A stretch of 7,669 nucleotides of DNA from Verrucomicrobiota bacterium (GCA_027297085.1 JAPUIL010000507.1:1-7669), one strand, 5' to 3'; positions 1-5,966 are shown, numbered from the stretch's first letter. Notes: generated by a model not told the origin, from the letters alone. Numbers and translations: made by a program.

Positions 1-735
1 CCTCTGGTTTTGGAAGATCGGGTACTGGTTTCAGGCGGAGGTAAAAGACAAGCCATCCTGGCGTTCAACAAATACGACGGTGAATTGTTATGGAAGAAAG
101 GGACCGGCACTGCTACACACGCTACTCCAATCCTGGCAGTAATCGACGGAGTCGAACAGGCACTCTTTCTAATCAAAGGTAAGCTGGTTTCGTTGGATCC
201 GCAATCCGGGCAGGAGCTATGGTCCTACCGATTCAATTTCGGGAACTCCATAGCGGCTTCACCTGCCGTATGGGATAACCTGGTACATGTTACCGCAGGA
301 TACGGCACGGGAGGAGCCGGCATCCGAATCACCAAATCCTCTGACAAATGGGACGTGGATGAACTCTGGCGTAAACGTGGTAACCGCGGTGTGGCTAGCC
401 ATTGGAGCACGCCCGTTGCGCATGAGGGTTACCTCTATGGATTTTACAGTTTTAAGGAATATGGAAGCGGATCGTTCAAGTGCATCGACATGGAAACCGG
501 AAAAGTCAAATGGCGTAAAAAGGGCTTTGGCCAGGGACAGGTCATCATGGCCGGCAATAAGCTCTTTGCCTTAACTGATTTCGGTAGACTCACCGTCATT
601 CAACCGGATCCCTCCGAATATCAGGAGATAGCTATGGCCGAGCTAATCGAAGGTAAATGCTGGGCAACACCGGCCATCTGCGACGGACAGATCTTCCTGC
701 GCAGTACCAAGACGGGTGTATGTGTCGATCTATGA
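1..735 (+). CDS. PQQ-like beta-propeller repeat protein, 3' end only
   Basis: The reading frame is already open at base 1 and ends at TGA 733-735, so only the last 244 residues are visible and the true start lies left of the window. The protein shows repeated propeller-blade signatures in which a short D-x-x-[TS]-G turn is followed by a tryptophan: YDGELLW, DPQSGQELW and DMETGKVKW. These are typical of PQQ-like (BamB/alcohol dehydrogenase-type) propeller repeats. Such proteins are abundant in Verrucomicrobiota and Planctomycetota, usually exported, and most do not demonstrably bind PQQ. No catalytic residue or cofactor site can be assigned from this fragment, and any signal peptide is outside the window. 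The DUF1080 lipoprotein gene follows on the same strand after 125 bp, so the two may be co-transcribed and act together in the periplasm; this is inference. Confidence 0.85.
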   Translation, partial: PLVLEDRVLVSGGGKRQAILAFNKYDGELLWKKGTGTATHATPILAVIDGVEQALFLIKGKLVSLDPQSGQELWSYRFNFGNSIAASPAVWDNLVHVTAGYGTGGAGIRITKSSDKWDVDELWRKRGNRGVASHWSTPVAHEGYLYGFYSFKEYGSGSFKCIDMETGKVKWRKKGFGQGQVIMAGNKLFALTDFGRLTVIQPDPSEYQEIAMAELIEGKCWATPAICDGQIFLRSTKTGVCVDL

Positions 736-860
736 CATCAAGATCTGATTTCTCATTTACCTCACCAAACAGTTATTCTACTTTAACGGATAACTAACTT
801 TTTAGCGTCTAATCGAATAACAAGAGCAACATCGAAACCCAAAACTTTGAACTAAATGCT

Positions 861-1673
861 ATGAACTCTAAGCTTTTGAGCCTTCGGAGCCTCCTTCTAC
901 TTTTTGCAATTTCCCTGACAGCCTGTTCCTCGCAAAAAGAAGAAGCAACCAGCGATGCTTCATCCAATCAAAACACAGGCGTTGGGGCCAAGCCCATTCC
1001 CGGTGCTGAGCTTCTTCTCGATGGCTCACGCGCTTCGCTGGATGCCAATTGGGAATACTGGGAAGGTCCGAGGTTTAATTCTGAAATGCCCATCAAGTGG
1101 CTCGACGTCGAAGATCCTGTCGATGGTGGCCCTGCCATCAGCGCCAACGATGCCGCAGCAACCGGAGGTAAATACGGCAGCGCCGATATCGTTACCAAAA
1201 AGAAGTTTCGCGACAAGCGGGTTCACGTAGAATTTCTCATCACGACCAAAGGCGGCAACAGCGGTGTATATTTACAAAACCGGTACGAAATACAAATTCT
1301 TGACGGCAACAAAACCAAGCATGGTATGGCCGCTGTGATCAACGAAACCGTGTCACCCTACTATGCTTACAACGGTATTGGGAAATGGAACGCCTACGAT
1401 ATTCAATTTCGGGCGGCTCGGTTTAAGGACGGGGATCTTGTCGAAAAACCGATGGTCACCGTTTATTTCAATGGCCAAAAAGTGCACACCAATCAGATTA
1501 TCAACAAAGTCTGGGGCGGTGAAAACTCCGGACTGGATGGCGGCAATGACAATGGTTTCGGCATCACAGATCGACCCGGCGGATTGAAGCTCCAAGCGGA
1601 GGGACATGATGTTCGGTATCGTAGCGTTTGGATTAAAGAGCTCGATCTCGCCGATGGCAATACGGACTTCTAG
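861..1673 (+). CDS. DUF1080 (3-keto-disaccharide hydrolase family) lipoprotein
   Basis: This 270-residue protein begins with a lipoprotein signal peptide: basic residues at 4 and 9, a hydrophobic stretch 11-19, and lipobox LTAC with Cys22 as the lipidated residue. Ser23 follows, which does not act as an inner-membrane retention signal, so outer-membrane anchoring is possible. A low-complexity Ser/Glu/Asn linker (about 23-45) leads to a concanavalin-like sandwich domain (about 48-263). Family-typical segments are GNSGVYLQNRYEIQILD (132-148), GKWNAYDIQFRAARF (174-188), VTVYFNGQKVH (199-209) and the closing GGLKLQAEGHDVRYRSVWIKEL motif (240-261), matching DUF1080. Some members hydrolyse 3-keto-glycosides or related glycans; the substrate here cannot be read from sequence. 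No Shine-Dalgarno precedes the ATG, and the ATG at 856 is out of frame. It converges with the DJ-1/PfpI gene and lies about 1 kb before a sodium symporter, which fits a carbohydrate-use neighbourhood. Confidence 0.9.
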   Translation: MNSKLLSLRSLLLLFAISLTACSSQKEEATSDASSNQNTGVGAKPIPGAELLLDGSRASLDANWEYWEGPRFNSEMPIKWLDVEDPVDGGPAISANDAAATGGKYGSADIVTKKKFRDKRVHVEFLITTKGGNSGVYLQNRYEIQILDGNKTKHGMAAVINETVSPYYAYNGIGKWNAYDIQFRAARFKDGDLVEKPMVTVYFNGQKVHTNQIINKVWGGENSGLDGGNDNGFGITDRPGGLKLQAEGHDVRYRSVWIKELDLADGNTDF

Positions 1674-1706
1674 GCAGTACTCCTGGTCATAACGCTACCG
1701 ACGCTA

Positions 1707-1746
1707 GATGTATTTTGCCCAGGATTTCGGAGCGGATACATCCTGG
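1707..1746. repeat. Overlapping inverted repeats between convergent genes
   Basis: Two perfect 7-bp inverted repeats share this stretch: GATGTAT (1707-1713) with ATACATC (1736-1742), and CCAGGAT (1719-1725) with ATCCTGG (1740-1746). Their right arms overlap, so only one hairpin can form at a time. The position between two genes that face each other suggests transcription termination from either side, but neither hairpin is followed by a clear T-run, so this is weak evidence for a terminator. Confidence 0.35.
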
Positions 1747-1762
1747 TAAACCAAGTGATCGC

Positions 1763-1784
1763 AATCCTTATCCGCGCGAGGATT
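1763..1784 (-). terminator. Weak hairpin over the DJ-1/PfpI stop codon
   Basis: AATCCT (1763-1768) and AGGATT (1779-1784) form a 6-bp stem with a 10-base loop that overlaps the stop codon of the minus-strand DJ-1/PfpI gene. There is no T-run after the stem, so if it terminates at all it would not be a standard intrinsic terminator. Confidence 0.2.
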
Positions 1785-2406
1785 ATACCAAACCTGCTTT
1801 TTTAGCGAAAGGATCCCAGGATTTATCCTGATGCCAATCATACTCAGCATAATTTGCTGCTTCCAAACTCTTTTCTTTTCCAAAGAGTTTCTCAATCAAA
1901 CCCAGTGCCATATCCATTCCAGCAGACACTCCGGACGACGTGAAGTACTTACCATCCTCGACCCACCTTGCTTCCGGTATCCATTTCACTGCCGGTCCTT
2001 GGCTGGTCACCCATTGGTAGGACCGTTTATTGGTAGTTGCTTTCACTCCGTCTAGATCACCCGCCTTGGCCAGAAGCGATGTCCCGGTGCAAACCGTGCA
2101 AACGTACTCCGCCAGAGAGGACAATCTTACCAATTCAGAAAGAAAGCTTTCATTCGTTACTAGTTTTCTCGTCCCTCGACCTCCGGGAATCAGCAGAATA
2201 TCCAGCTGATCAACTTCCCGCATGGATAGATCCGCTACACTGACCGGACCTTGCGCACTTCTCACACGCCCAGCCTCCTCAGCCAACATCACGATATCAA
2301 TGTTCTGGGTCATCCCAAACAATTCCAGTGGACCGTACATATCCAGCAGTTCGAACCCTTCAAATAATACAGCACCCAGTTTCAGTTTTTTTATGTCTTC
2401 GTTCAT
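1783..2406 (-). CDS. DJ-1/PfpI family protein, isonitrile hydratase-like
   Basis: The 207-residue protein has the class I glutamine amidotransferase-like fold of the DJ-1/PfpI superfamily. Visible motifs are LDMYGPLELF (21-30), with Asp22 matching the acidic residue of isonitrile hydratases; IPGGRGT (73-79); the nucleophile elbow VCTGTS with Cys106 (105-110) and Thr107; and SSGVSAGMDMAL (157-168). This is the subgroup containing Pseudomonas isonitrile hydratase and many uncharacterised enzymes, so isonitrile hydration is possible but not shown. After the nucleophile the motif reads ATTNKRSY, where Pseudomonas enzymes have ATTHW, so substrate choice may differ. An extra Cys103 makes a C-x-x-C with the nucleophile. 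There is no signal peptide, so it is cytoplasmic. The ATG is fixed because the preceding in-frame codon is TAG (2407-2409). No Shine-Dalgarno is seen. It converges with the DUF1080 gene and diverges from the symporter gene. Confidence 0.88.
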   Translation of the reverse strand: MNEDIKKLKLGAVLFEGFELLDMYGPLELFGMTQNIDIVMLAEEAGRVRSAQGPVSVADLSMREVDQLDILLIPGGRGTRKLVTNESFLSELVRLSSLAEYVCTVCTGTSLLAKAGDLDGVKATTNKRSYQWVTSQGPAVKWIPEARWVEDGKYFTSSGVSAGMDMALGLIEKLFGKEKSLEAANYAEYDWHQDKSWDPFAKKAGLV

Positions 2407-2495
2407 CTATACTGGAGAAGACATATTTAATGGGAGCCTTAGGAAGATCAAGTTGGATCAGGATTTCCATATCTTCTTATTGAATACAACTCATT

Positions 2496-2567
2496 TGCAG
2501 GAGGGGCTTTATGCCCCGATCGTTCCGAGGCTGTACGATGAAATCGGGGCATAAAGCCCCTCCTACA
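2496..2567. repeat. Inverted pair of REP-like palindromes (REPIN-like unit)
   Basis: Two 22-bp arms at 2499-2520 and 2543-2564 are perfect reverse complements, separated by 22 bp. Each arm itself contains a small hairpin, GGGGC-TTTAT-GCCCC on one strand, flanked by AGGA. Reading the right copy on the minus strand, the palindrome is preceded by the tetranucleotide GTAG, the head typical of REP sequences mobilised by RAYT (TnpA-REP) transposases. The left copy reads GCAG, one base different. Pairing extends imperfectly beyond the arms (2496-2497 with 2566-2567). Two REPs in inverted orientation form a REPIN. No RAYT gene lies in this window. It could also fold as one long stem and influence transcript ends. 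Confidence 0.75.
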
Positions 2568-2612
2568 GCTAGGAAGAACCTTCGGTTTTCAAACTTTCCC
2601 GTCAGTCAGCAA

Positions 2613-2632
2613 CCCCGATGCAAGCACCGGGG
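2613..2632. repeat. GC-rich imperfect palindrome
   Basis: CCCCGATGC (2613-2621) and GCACCGGGG (2624-2632) pair in eight of nine positions around a two-base AA centre, with one A-C mismatch. It may be another dispersed repeat or a protein-binding site; a loop of two bases means that the innermost pairs would open in RNA. No T-run follows. Confidence 0.45.
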
Positions 2633-2688
2633 AATAACAAGTTCAACAAACTCGAAACTGAGAGGAAAGTTGAGTAACTAAGCCTACA

Positions 2689-2737
2689 TTTTGCTCTTCC
2701 ACATTCCTTCTACCGCCTTCATCCTTCTGCCTTTTTA
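2689..2737 (+). promoter_or_regulatory. Pyrimidine-rich leader before the symporter start
   Basis: Of 49 bases immediately before the symporter ATG, 41 are C or T, and there is no Shine-Dalgarno. The symporter frame is open upstream to TAA at 2675 but contains no other ATG, GTG or TTG, so initiation at 2738 is favoured despite the lack of a purine-rich site. An unstructured pyrimidine leader could act by ribosomal protein S1 binding; that is inference. Confidence 0.4.
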
Positions 2738-4435
2738 ATGGGCACCATTCTTTCCTTTCTGTTTTTCACCGGCCTGGTCGGATTGATCACCTACCTGCGG
2801 ACTCATAACGACAATCTTCACTCCACAAAAGGTTACTTCCTGGCTGGCAATAGTTTGAATGGCTGGGTCATTGCCGGATCGCTCCTGCTAACAAATCTCA
2901 GTGCCGCCAACTTTACCGGTATGACTGCCAATGTCTATGGAGGCAACTTGTCGCCCATCGCCTGGACGGTCACGGTCATTCCGCCGTTGATATACTTTTG
3001 CGCCGTTCTCTTGCCCACCTTTTTGCGCGGCGGTTTTGCCACGATACCTGAATTCCTTGAAAACCGGTTTAGCAAGTCCACGCGCCGCCTGGTCGCAATC
3101 ATGTTTCTGTTTTCCTATATCCTGAGCGCTATGCCGGTTGCACTCTACGGGGGATCGATCGCTATCAACCTCCTGTTCGACATCTCAGGCGGCCTGGACC
3201 TCAGCAACCAAACAGTGATCTGGATACTTGTGTGGTCGTTGGGAATCATAGGAAGCCTTTATGCGCTCTTTGGCGGACTAAAAGGTGTGGCAATTTCGGA
3301 TACGCTCAACGGAATCGGACTGCTCATTGGAGGCGCCATGGTTTTTGTGATCGGCATCTATAAGGTGGGGGAAAATAACTTCTTCGCCGGAGTATCGACC
3401 ATTTTGACCAAGAACACCGAGATCCTCGATGCGGTTGGTGATGTAACGGACGGTATTCCATTCTCGGTATTGTTTACAGGCATGCTCATCCATAACCTTT
3501 TCTTCTGGAGCACCAACCAATATATTGTTCAGCGCACATTGGGTGCCCGCAGTCTGAAGGAAGGTCAGAAAGGTGTGATGATTGCGGCCTTTTTTAAGAT
3601 CCTCAATGTTTGCTACATCGCCTTTCCCGGGGTTATTGCTTACCACCTCTATGGTGCCAATAACTTTGAAAACAACGATTGGGTTTACCCTACACTTATC
3701 CGCGATATCATGCCTGGTGCATTTGTTGGATTCTTTGCCGCAGTCATTTTCGGTGCAGTGCTGAGCACCTTTAATTCTGTCCTCAATAGTTCGGTGACGA
3801 TCTTTGCGCTTGATATTTACAAGCCGCTCTTTGGCAAAACCCTCAGCGACAATGTTGTCATCCAGCGCAGCAAACGCGTAGGAATCGTTATGGCCATAGC
3901 TACCATGGTGATTGCCCCGTTTATCATGTATTTTCCGGAAGGGATCTTTACCTTCATGGTCAAGGTGGACAGCCTGTTTGGAGCACCGATTTTTATGGTG
4001 ATGCTGTTGGCGTACTTTTCCAGAACTGTGCCACCTTTTGTGGCCAACCTGTCTCTGGCGCTTTTCCTCGCTGTTTATGGCAGCTTGATGTTTTTCATTC
4101 AACCGAGCATGCATTACCTGCATTACATGGCCATACTCTTTGTCTTTTTCACCTGTTTTGCCCTGCTGCTCGGTAGTTTCTTCAGCTATAAGAAGCCGCC
4201 CATCTCAACCTCCGGAATCGAAGGTGTTGATACAACTCCCTGGAAACATTTCAAGTGGGTCAGCGTCCTGGCAACCATTGCGATGTTGGCTACCTATTTC
4301 CTGCTTTCTCCTCTTGGACTGGTGGAATCGAGCCGCGAAAAAACCATTGAATACGGTATTGTCATAGCGGGCCTGGTCATGGCCTTTGTCCTCTTTGGGA
4401 TTCCACTATTACGAAATAAAACCGGAAAACAATAA
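2738..4435 (+). CDS. Sodium:solute symporter (SSS/SLC5 family)
   Basis: The complete 565-residue inner-membrane protein has about 13-14 hydrophobic segments, usual for this family, with the LeuT fold. Family landmarks in order: GYFLAGNSLNGWVIAGSLLL (32-51) through the unwound first core helix with TNLSAANFTG (52-61); GGFATIPEFLENRF (98-111); the loop WSTNQYIVQRTLGARSLKEG (257-276); and VLSTFNSVLNSSVTIFALDIYK (341-362). The last segment aligns well with the vSGLT helix carrying sodium-site serines, here near Ser343 and the NSS at 350-352. Sodium-coupled uptake is therefore well supported. A sugar or related carbohydrate is the likeliest substrate from similarity to vSGLT and the DUF1080 neighbour, but SSS members also carry sialic acid, inositol and others. 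The gene appears monocistronic, with a hairpin just after its stop. The adjacent DUF6398 gene on the same strand differs strongly in composition. Confidence 0.92.
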   Translation: MGTILSFLFFTGLVGLITYLRTHNDNLHSTKGYFLAGNSLNGWVIAGSLLLTNLSAANFTGMTANVYGGNLSPIAWTVTVIPPLIYFCAVLLPTFLRGGFATIPEFLENRFSKSTRRLVAIMFLFSYILSAMPVALYGGSIAINLLFDISGGLDLSNQTVIWILVWSLGIIGSLYALFGGLKGVAISDTLNGIGLLIGGAMVFVIGIYKVGENNFFAGVSTILTKNTEILDAVGDVTDGIPFSVLFTGMLIHNLFFWSTNQYIVQRTLGARSLKEGQKGVMIAAFFKILNVCYIAFPGVIAYHLYGANNFENNDWVYPTLIRDIMPGAFVGFFAAVIFGAVLSTFNSVLNSSVTIFALDIYKPLFGKTLSDNVVIQRSKRVGIVMAIATMVIAPFIMYFPEGIFTFMVKVDSLFGAPIFMVMLLAYFSRTVPPFVANLSLALFLAVYGSLMFFIQPSMHYLHYMAILFVFFTCFALLLGSFFSYKKPPISTSGIEGVDTTPWKHFKWVSVLATIAMLATYFLLSPLGLVESSREKTIEYGIVIAGLVMAFVLFGIPLLRNKTGKQ

Positions 4436-4444
4436 ACCTTCACT

Positions 4445-4460
4445 GCCGCAAAGCGGCTTT
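4445..4460 (+). terminator. Possible terminator after the symporter gene
   Basis: GCCGC (4445-4449), loop AAA, GCGGC (4453-4457), then TTT. It begins nine bases after the symporter stop. The stem is only 5 bp and the T-run three bases, so termination would be partial at best. Confidence 0.4.
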
Positions 4461-4493
4461 GTGCAACAATACGGAGTTTACCACCTCAGTCTC

Positions 4494-4498
4494 GGAAG
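4494..4498 (+). promoter_or_regulatory. Ribosome binding site of the DUF6398 gene
   Basis: GGAAG lies six bases before ATG 4505, followed by an A-run. This is one of few clear Shine-Dalgarno sites in the window and sets the start. Confidence 0.65.
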
Positions 4499-4504
4499 AA
4501 AAAA

Positions 4505-4954
4505 ATGACAGAAAAAGAAAAGAAAGATAATCGATTCGAAGAAGTAGAAATACTTCTCGCCGATTTTTACGAACAGCGCTTCGATGAAGAATTAAAGAGT
4601 TATGTTTTAAAGCTTTGGGAAAAGCTATCAAAGAAACGGAACTATTCAATTACTCGGGGAAAGAAAGAAATTTGGGCTTCTTCAGTCATATATGTAATTG
4701 CTCGTTTAAATTTTCTCTTCGATAAAAAAAATGAATACAGCCTCACAGCAGATACGATTTGCGACTTTTTCGGAACCAATAAAAATACGGTAAGCGCAAG
4801 AGCTACAGAAATTGAAAAAGCCGTAAACATAAGAATGGGAGAAAAAGAATTCTGTCGCAGTGACATACACGATTCCCTGACCGTAGTTCAACTATCCAAC
4901 GGAATGTTGATAACAAAATCAATGGCTAGAGAAATGGGATTTATAATTGAATAA
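4505..4954 (+). CDS. DUF6398-like domain protein, AT-rich gene
   Basis: A 149-residue cytoplasmic protein without signal peptide or membrane segment. Residues about 10-110 resemble DUF6398 as I recall it: an acidic helical start, KLSKKRNYSITRGKKEIWAS (40-59), a helix VIYVIARLNFLFD (61-73), and a helix-turn-helix-like stretch SLTADTICDFFGTNKNTVSA (79-98). The small domain layout, a helix pair followed by a 'T-x-x-x-I-x-x-x-[FV]-G-x-[NS]-K-x-T' recognition-type motif, recalls TFIIB/cyclin-type folds, so nucleic-acid binding is possible but unproven. The C-terminal 40 residues are unassigned. Hand counting gives about 35% G+C over 4501-4920, against 45-50% in sampled lines of neighbouring genes, and AAA/GAA codons dominate. 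That suggests recent acquisition. No integrase, attC site or target-site duplication was found around it. Confidence 0.75.
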   Translation: MTEKEKKDNRFEEVEILLADFYEQRFDEELKSYVLKLWEKLSKKRNYSITRGKKEIWASSVIYVIARLNFLFDKKNEYSLTADTICDFFGTNKNTVSARATEIEKAVNIRMGEKEFCRSDIHDSLTVVQLSNGMLITKSMAREMGFIIE

Positions 4955-5240
4955 ACGCTAACGTTTCAAAAAAATGCTTCGAAAACAACGAATCACTAAT
5001 AAAGTTAACTGACCCATGGCAAATTCGTGTCGATTGGCGGGGTGTCACTGCGTTCGGTAGTGGTTAAATAACACTGTTTTAAAAACTCACTTTTGCGGGC
5101 TTTCGCAAGTAGGCCATAAATCGACCCAACCAAAGTCGTTTCTAGTGAAGTAGTTCTATTTGAGACGAGGCTGGTACGCTGCCCCTTTCCCAGGTAGAAT
5201 GTTCTAACTGACTGCGGCCTCTCTTGGAGGCTCAGGTAGC
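4955..5240. other. Gene-poor region after the DUF6398 gene
   Basis: This 286-bp stretch contains no open frame I trust on either strand. The first 60 bases keep the AT-rich character of the preceding gene. Small structures seen are TTGCG (5093-5097) with CGCAA (5104-5108) around a six-base loop, and a GC hairpin at 5217-5231 next to the ferredoxin stop. It sits between a plus-strand and a minus-strand gene, so it should hold both transcript ends. A decayed gene is possible but not demonstrable by eye. Confidence 0.5.
5217..5231 (-). terminator. Weak hairpin downstream of the ferredoxin gene
   Basis: GCCTC (5217-5221) and GAGGC (5227-5231) form a 5-bp stem with a five-base loop, nine bases past the ferredoxin stop on the minus strand. 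No U-run follows in the transcript, so intrinsic termination is uncertain. Confidence 0.3.
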
Positions 5241-5540
5241 TTACCCCGCGTTAGGATCGACGCACTTCGGCCCGAGCAGGGCATCCGTCGAGGCAAGGAT
5301 AACCGGAAAATTTTCCGCTTCCTTGTTTTTCTCAATCCACTCCTCCTGATCGTCCGGTACATCGTCCTCGTCAAAAATAGCAGTAACCGGGCATTCATCC
5401 ACACATGCATTGCAATCAATACAAGTATCCGGATTGATGTACAGACGGTCTGGTGTTTCGTGGAATGCCTCAACCGGGCACACGTCAACGCAACTGGTAT
5501 ATTTACAATCCACACATATTCCTGTTACTATGTAAGTCAT
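5241..5540 (-). CDS. fdxA: 7Fe ferredoxin ([3Fe-4S][4Fe-4S]), FdxA type
   Basis: The 99-residue protein carries the seven cluster cysteines of Azotobacter FdI-type ferredoxins. By alignment, Cys9, Cys17 and Cys50 bind the [3Fe-4S] cluster and Cys21, Cys40, Cys43 and Cys46 the [4Fe-4S] cluster; Cys12 corresponds to the non-ligand Cys11 of FdI. The opening [16 protein letters not shown] and the second motif [12 protein letters not shown] are diagnostic, and CP after the last cysteine of each motif is kept. FdI has an additional free cysteine (Cys24) that is Ala25 here. The C-terminal half (about 57-99) is acidic, as in the family. It is a soluble low-potential electron carrier; partners are unknown. 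The ATG has a good site, AGGA, six bases upstream. The rhodanese gene lies 63 bp upstream on the same strand, so they may share a transcript, although a separate promoter is possible. Confidence 0.93.
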   Translation of the reverse strand: MTYIVTGICVDCKYTSCVDVCPVEAFHETPDRLYINPDTCIDCNACVDECPVTAIFDEDDVPDDQEEWIEKNKEAENFPVILASTDALLGPKCVDPNAG

Positions 5541-5570
5541 AAGAATTCCTTAATTGCTGGATAAGAATTC
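5539..5570. repeat. 10-bp direct repeat with 22-bp period upstream of ferredoxin
   Basis: ATAAGAATTC occurs at 5539-5548 and again at 5561-5570. The 22-bp period is close to two helical turns, placing both copies on one face of the DNA. One copy overlaps the ferredoxin start and ribosome binding site; the other overlaps a candidate -10 element. This arrangement could be an operator, but two copies could also arise by chance or local duplication. Confidence 0.4.
5547..5550 (-). promoter_or_regulatory. Ribosome binding site of the ferredoxin gene
   Basis: On the minus strand AGGA precedes ATG 5540 by six bases. It overlaps the end of one copy of a 10-bp direct repeat, so a protein bound there could block translation or transcription. 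Confidence 0.65.
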
Positions 5571-5589
5571 AACAGGACAGAAATTTCAA
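5561..5589 (-). promoter_or_regulatory. Candidate sigma70-type promoter for ferredoxin
   Basis: On the minus strand TTGAAA (5589-5584) and TCTTAT (5566-5561) are separated by 17 bp, matching five of six and four of six consensus bases. Transcription would start near 5554, giving a leader of roughly 14 bases before the ATG. This would let the ferredoxin be expressed apart from the rhodanese gene. Confidence 0.35.
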
Positions 5590-5603
5590 TGAGAAAAAGT
5601 AGT

Positions 5604-5966
5604 TCAGTTCTTTAAAACCGCTGTCGCCTGGCCGTAAGAACCAAGATTGTAAGCCTGAGAGTAACCCAATTTTCGTAACCGGCTCATAGCAATAGCTGAA
5701 CGGCCGCCACTCAGACAGTGGCAGAGAATTACCTGGCTCTTATCCGATTCCAAGGTTGAGATTTTTTCAACCAACTCATGGAGAGGCAAGTTCACCACTC
5801 CTGGAATATGTTTTTTGGAAAACTCCTTTTCTGTTCCCACATCCAGTATTAACGCTCCGGATTTAACAAATTCTTTGGCCTGATCGGCGCCCACTTTACC
5901 GCGTTGCTTGAACCATAGAATCCAAACAAGAAATACTCCGAGAAAAATCCAAATCCAATAATCCAT
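5604..5966 (-). CDS. Membrane-anchored single-domain rhodanese
   Basis: This 120-residue protein starts with a Trp-rich membrane anchor (about 3-18) followed by basic residues (Lys20, Arg22, Lys24), which by the positive-inside rule puts the catalytic domain in the cytoplasm. The rhodanese domain covers about 26-118: ILDVGTEKEFSKKHIPGVVNLP (40-61) is the CH2A-like motif and LCHCLSGGRS (81-90) the active-site loop, with Cys84 as predicted persulfide-forming nucleophile. The family usually has DVR where this has DVG (Gly44). It likely transfers sulfane sulfur to an unknown acceptor. The start is fixed closely: the frame runs into TGA at 5973-5975 with no other start between. A weak GAG is the only purine site. 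The upstream open frame ends in a TAA that shares one base with this ATG, a layout typical of translational coupling. The ferredoxin gene lies downstream. Confidence 0.88.
   Translation of the reverse strand: MDYWIWIFLGVFLVWILWFKQRGKVGADQAKEFVKSGALILDVGTEKEFSKKHIPGVVNLPLHELVEKISTLESDKSQVILCHCLSGGRSAIAMSRLRKLGYSQAYNLGSYGQATAVLKN

Larger units (their letters stand above)
2407..2737. other. 331-bp divergent intergenic region
   Basis: This gap separates the divergently transcribed DJ-1/PfpI and symporter genes and must hold both promoters. No convincing -35/-10 pair was found for either. It contains a REP-like inverted pair (2496-2567), a GC-rich imperfect palindrome (2613-2632) nested in an 8-bp inverted repeat (AACTTTCC 2592-2599 with GGAAAGTT 2664-2671), and a pyrimidine-rich run up to the symporter ATG. 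No open frame here looks coding. Confidence 0.6.

Noticed and set aside
771..803. AGTTAT (771-776) / ATAACT (790-795) inverted repeat followed by a T-run, after the propeller gene
   Set aside because: The AT-only-like 6-bp stem with a 13-base loop would be too unstable to call a terminator, and no matching promoter role could be shown.
2410..2460. Minus-strand TTGATC with TAAATA 16 bp away as a DJ-1/PfpI promoter
   Set aside because: Only the first four bases of the -35 and three of the -10 match, with suboptimal spacing; too weak to list.
3278..4123. 281-codon open frame on the minus strand within the symporter gene
   Set aside because: It is antisense to a clearly coding membrane-protein gene; its His/Lys/Arg/Asn-rich product is what reversed hydrophobic codons give, and no domain is recognisable.
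4955..5010. Possible integron attC site after the AT-rich gene (CTAACG and GTTAACT)
   Set aside because: The boxes do not fit the RYYYAAC/GTTRRRY pattern and no foldable L-box arms lie between them.
4440..5051. TCACTGC at 4440-4446 and 5045-5051 as target-site duplication around the AT-rich gene
   Set aside because: A 7-bp match over this distance is expected by chance, and no terminal inverted repeats or transposase accompany it.
5008..5070. Short protein-like frame reading LTDPWQIRVDWRGVTAFGSG as a gene remnant
   Set aside because: About 20 codons bounded by stops, no start with ribosome site and no family recognised; chance cannot be excluded.
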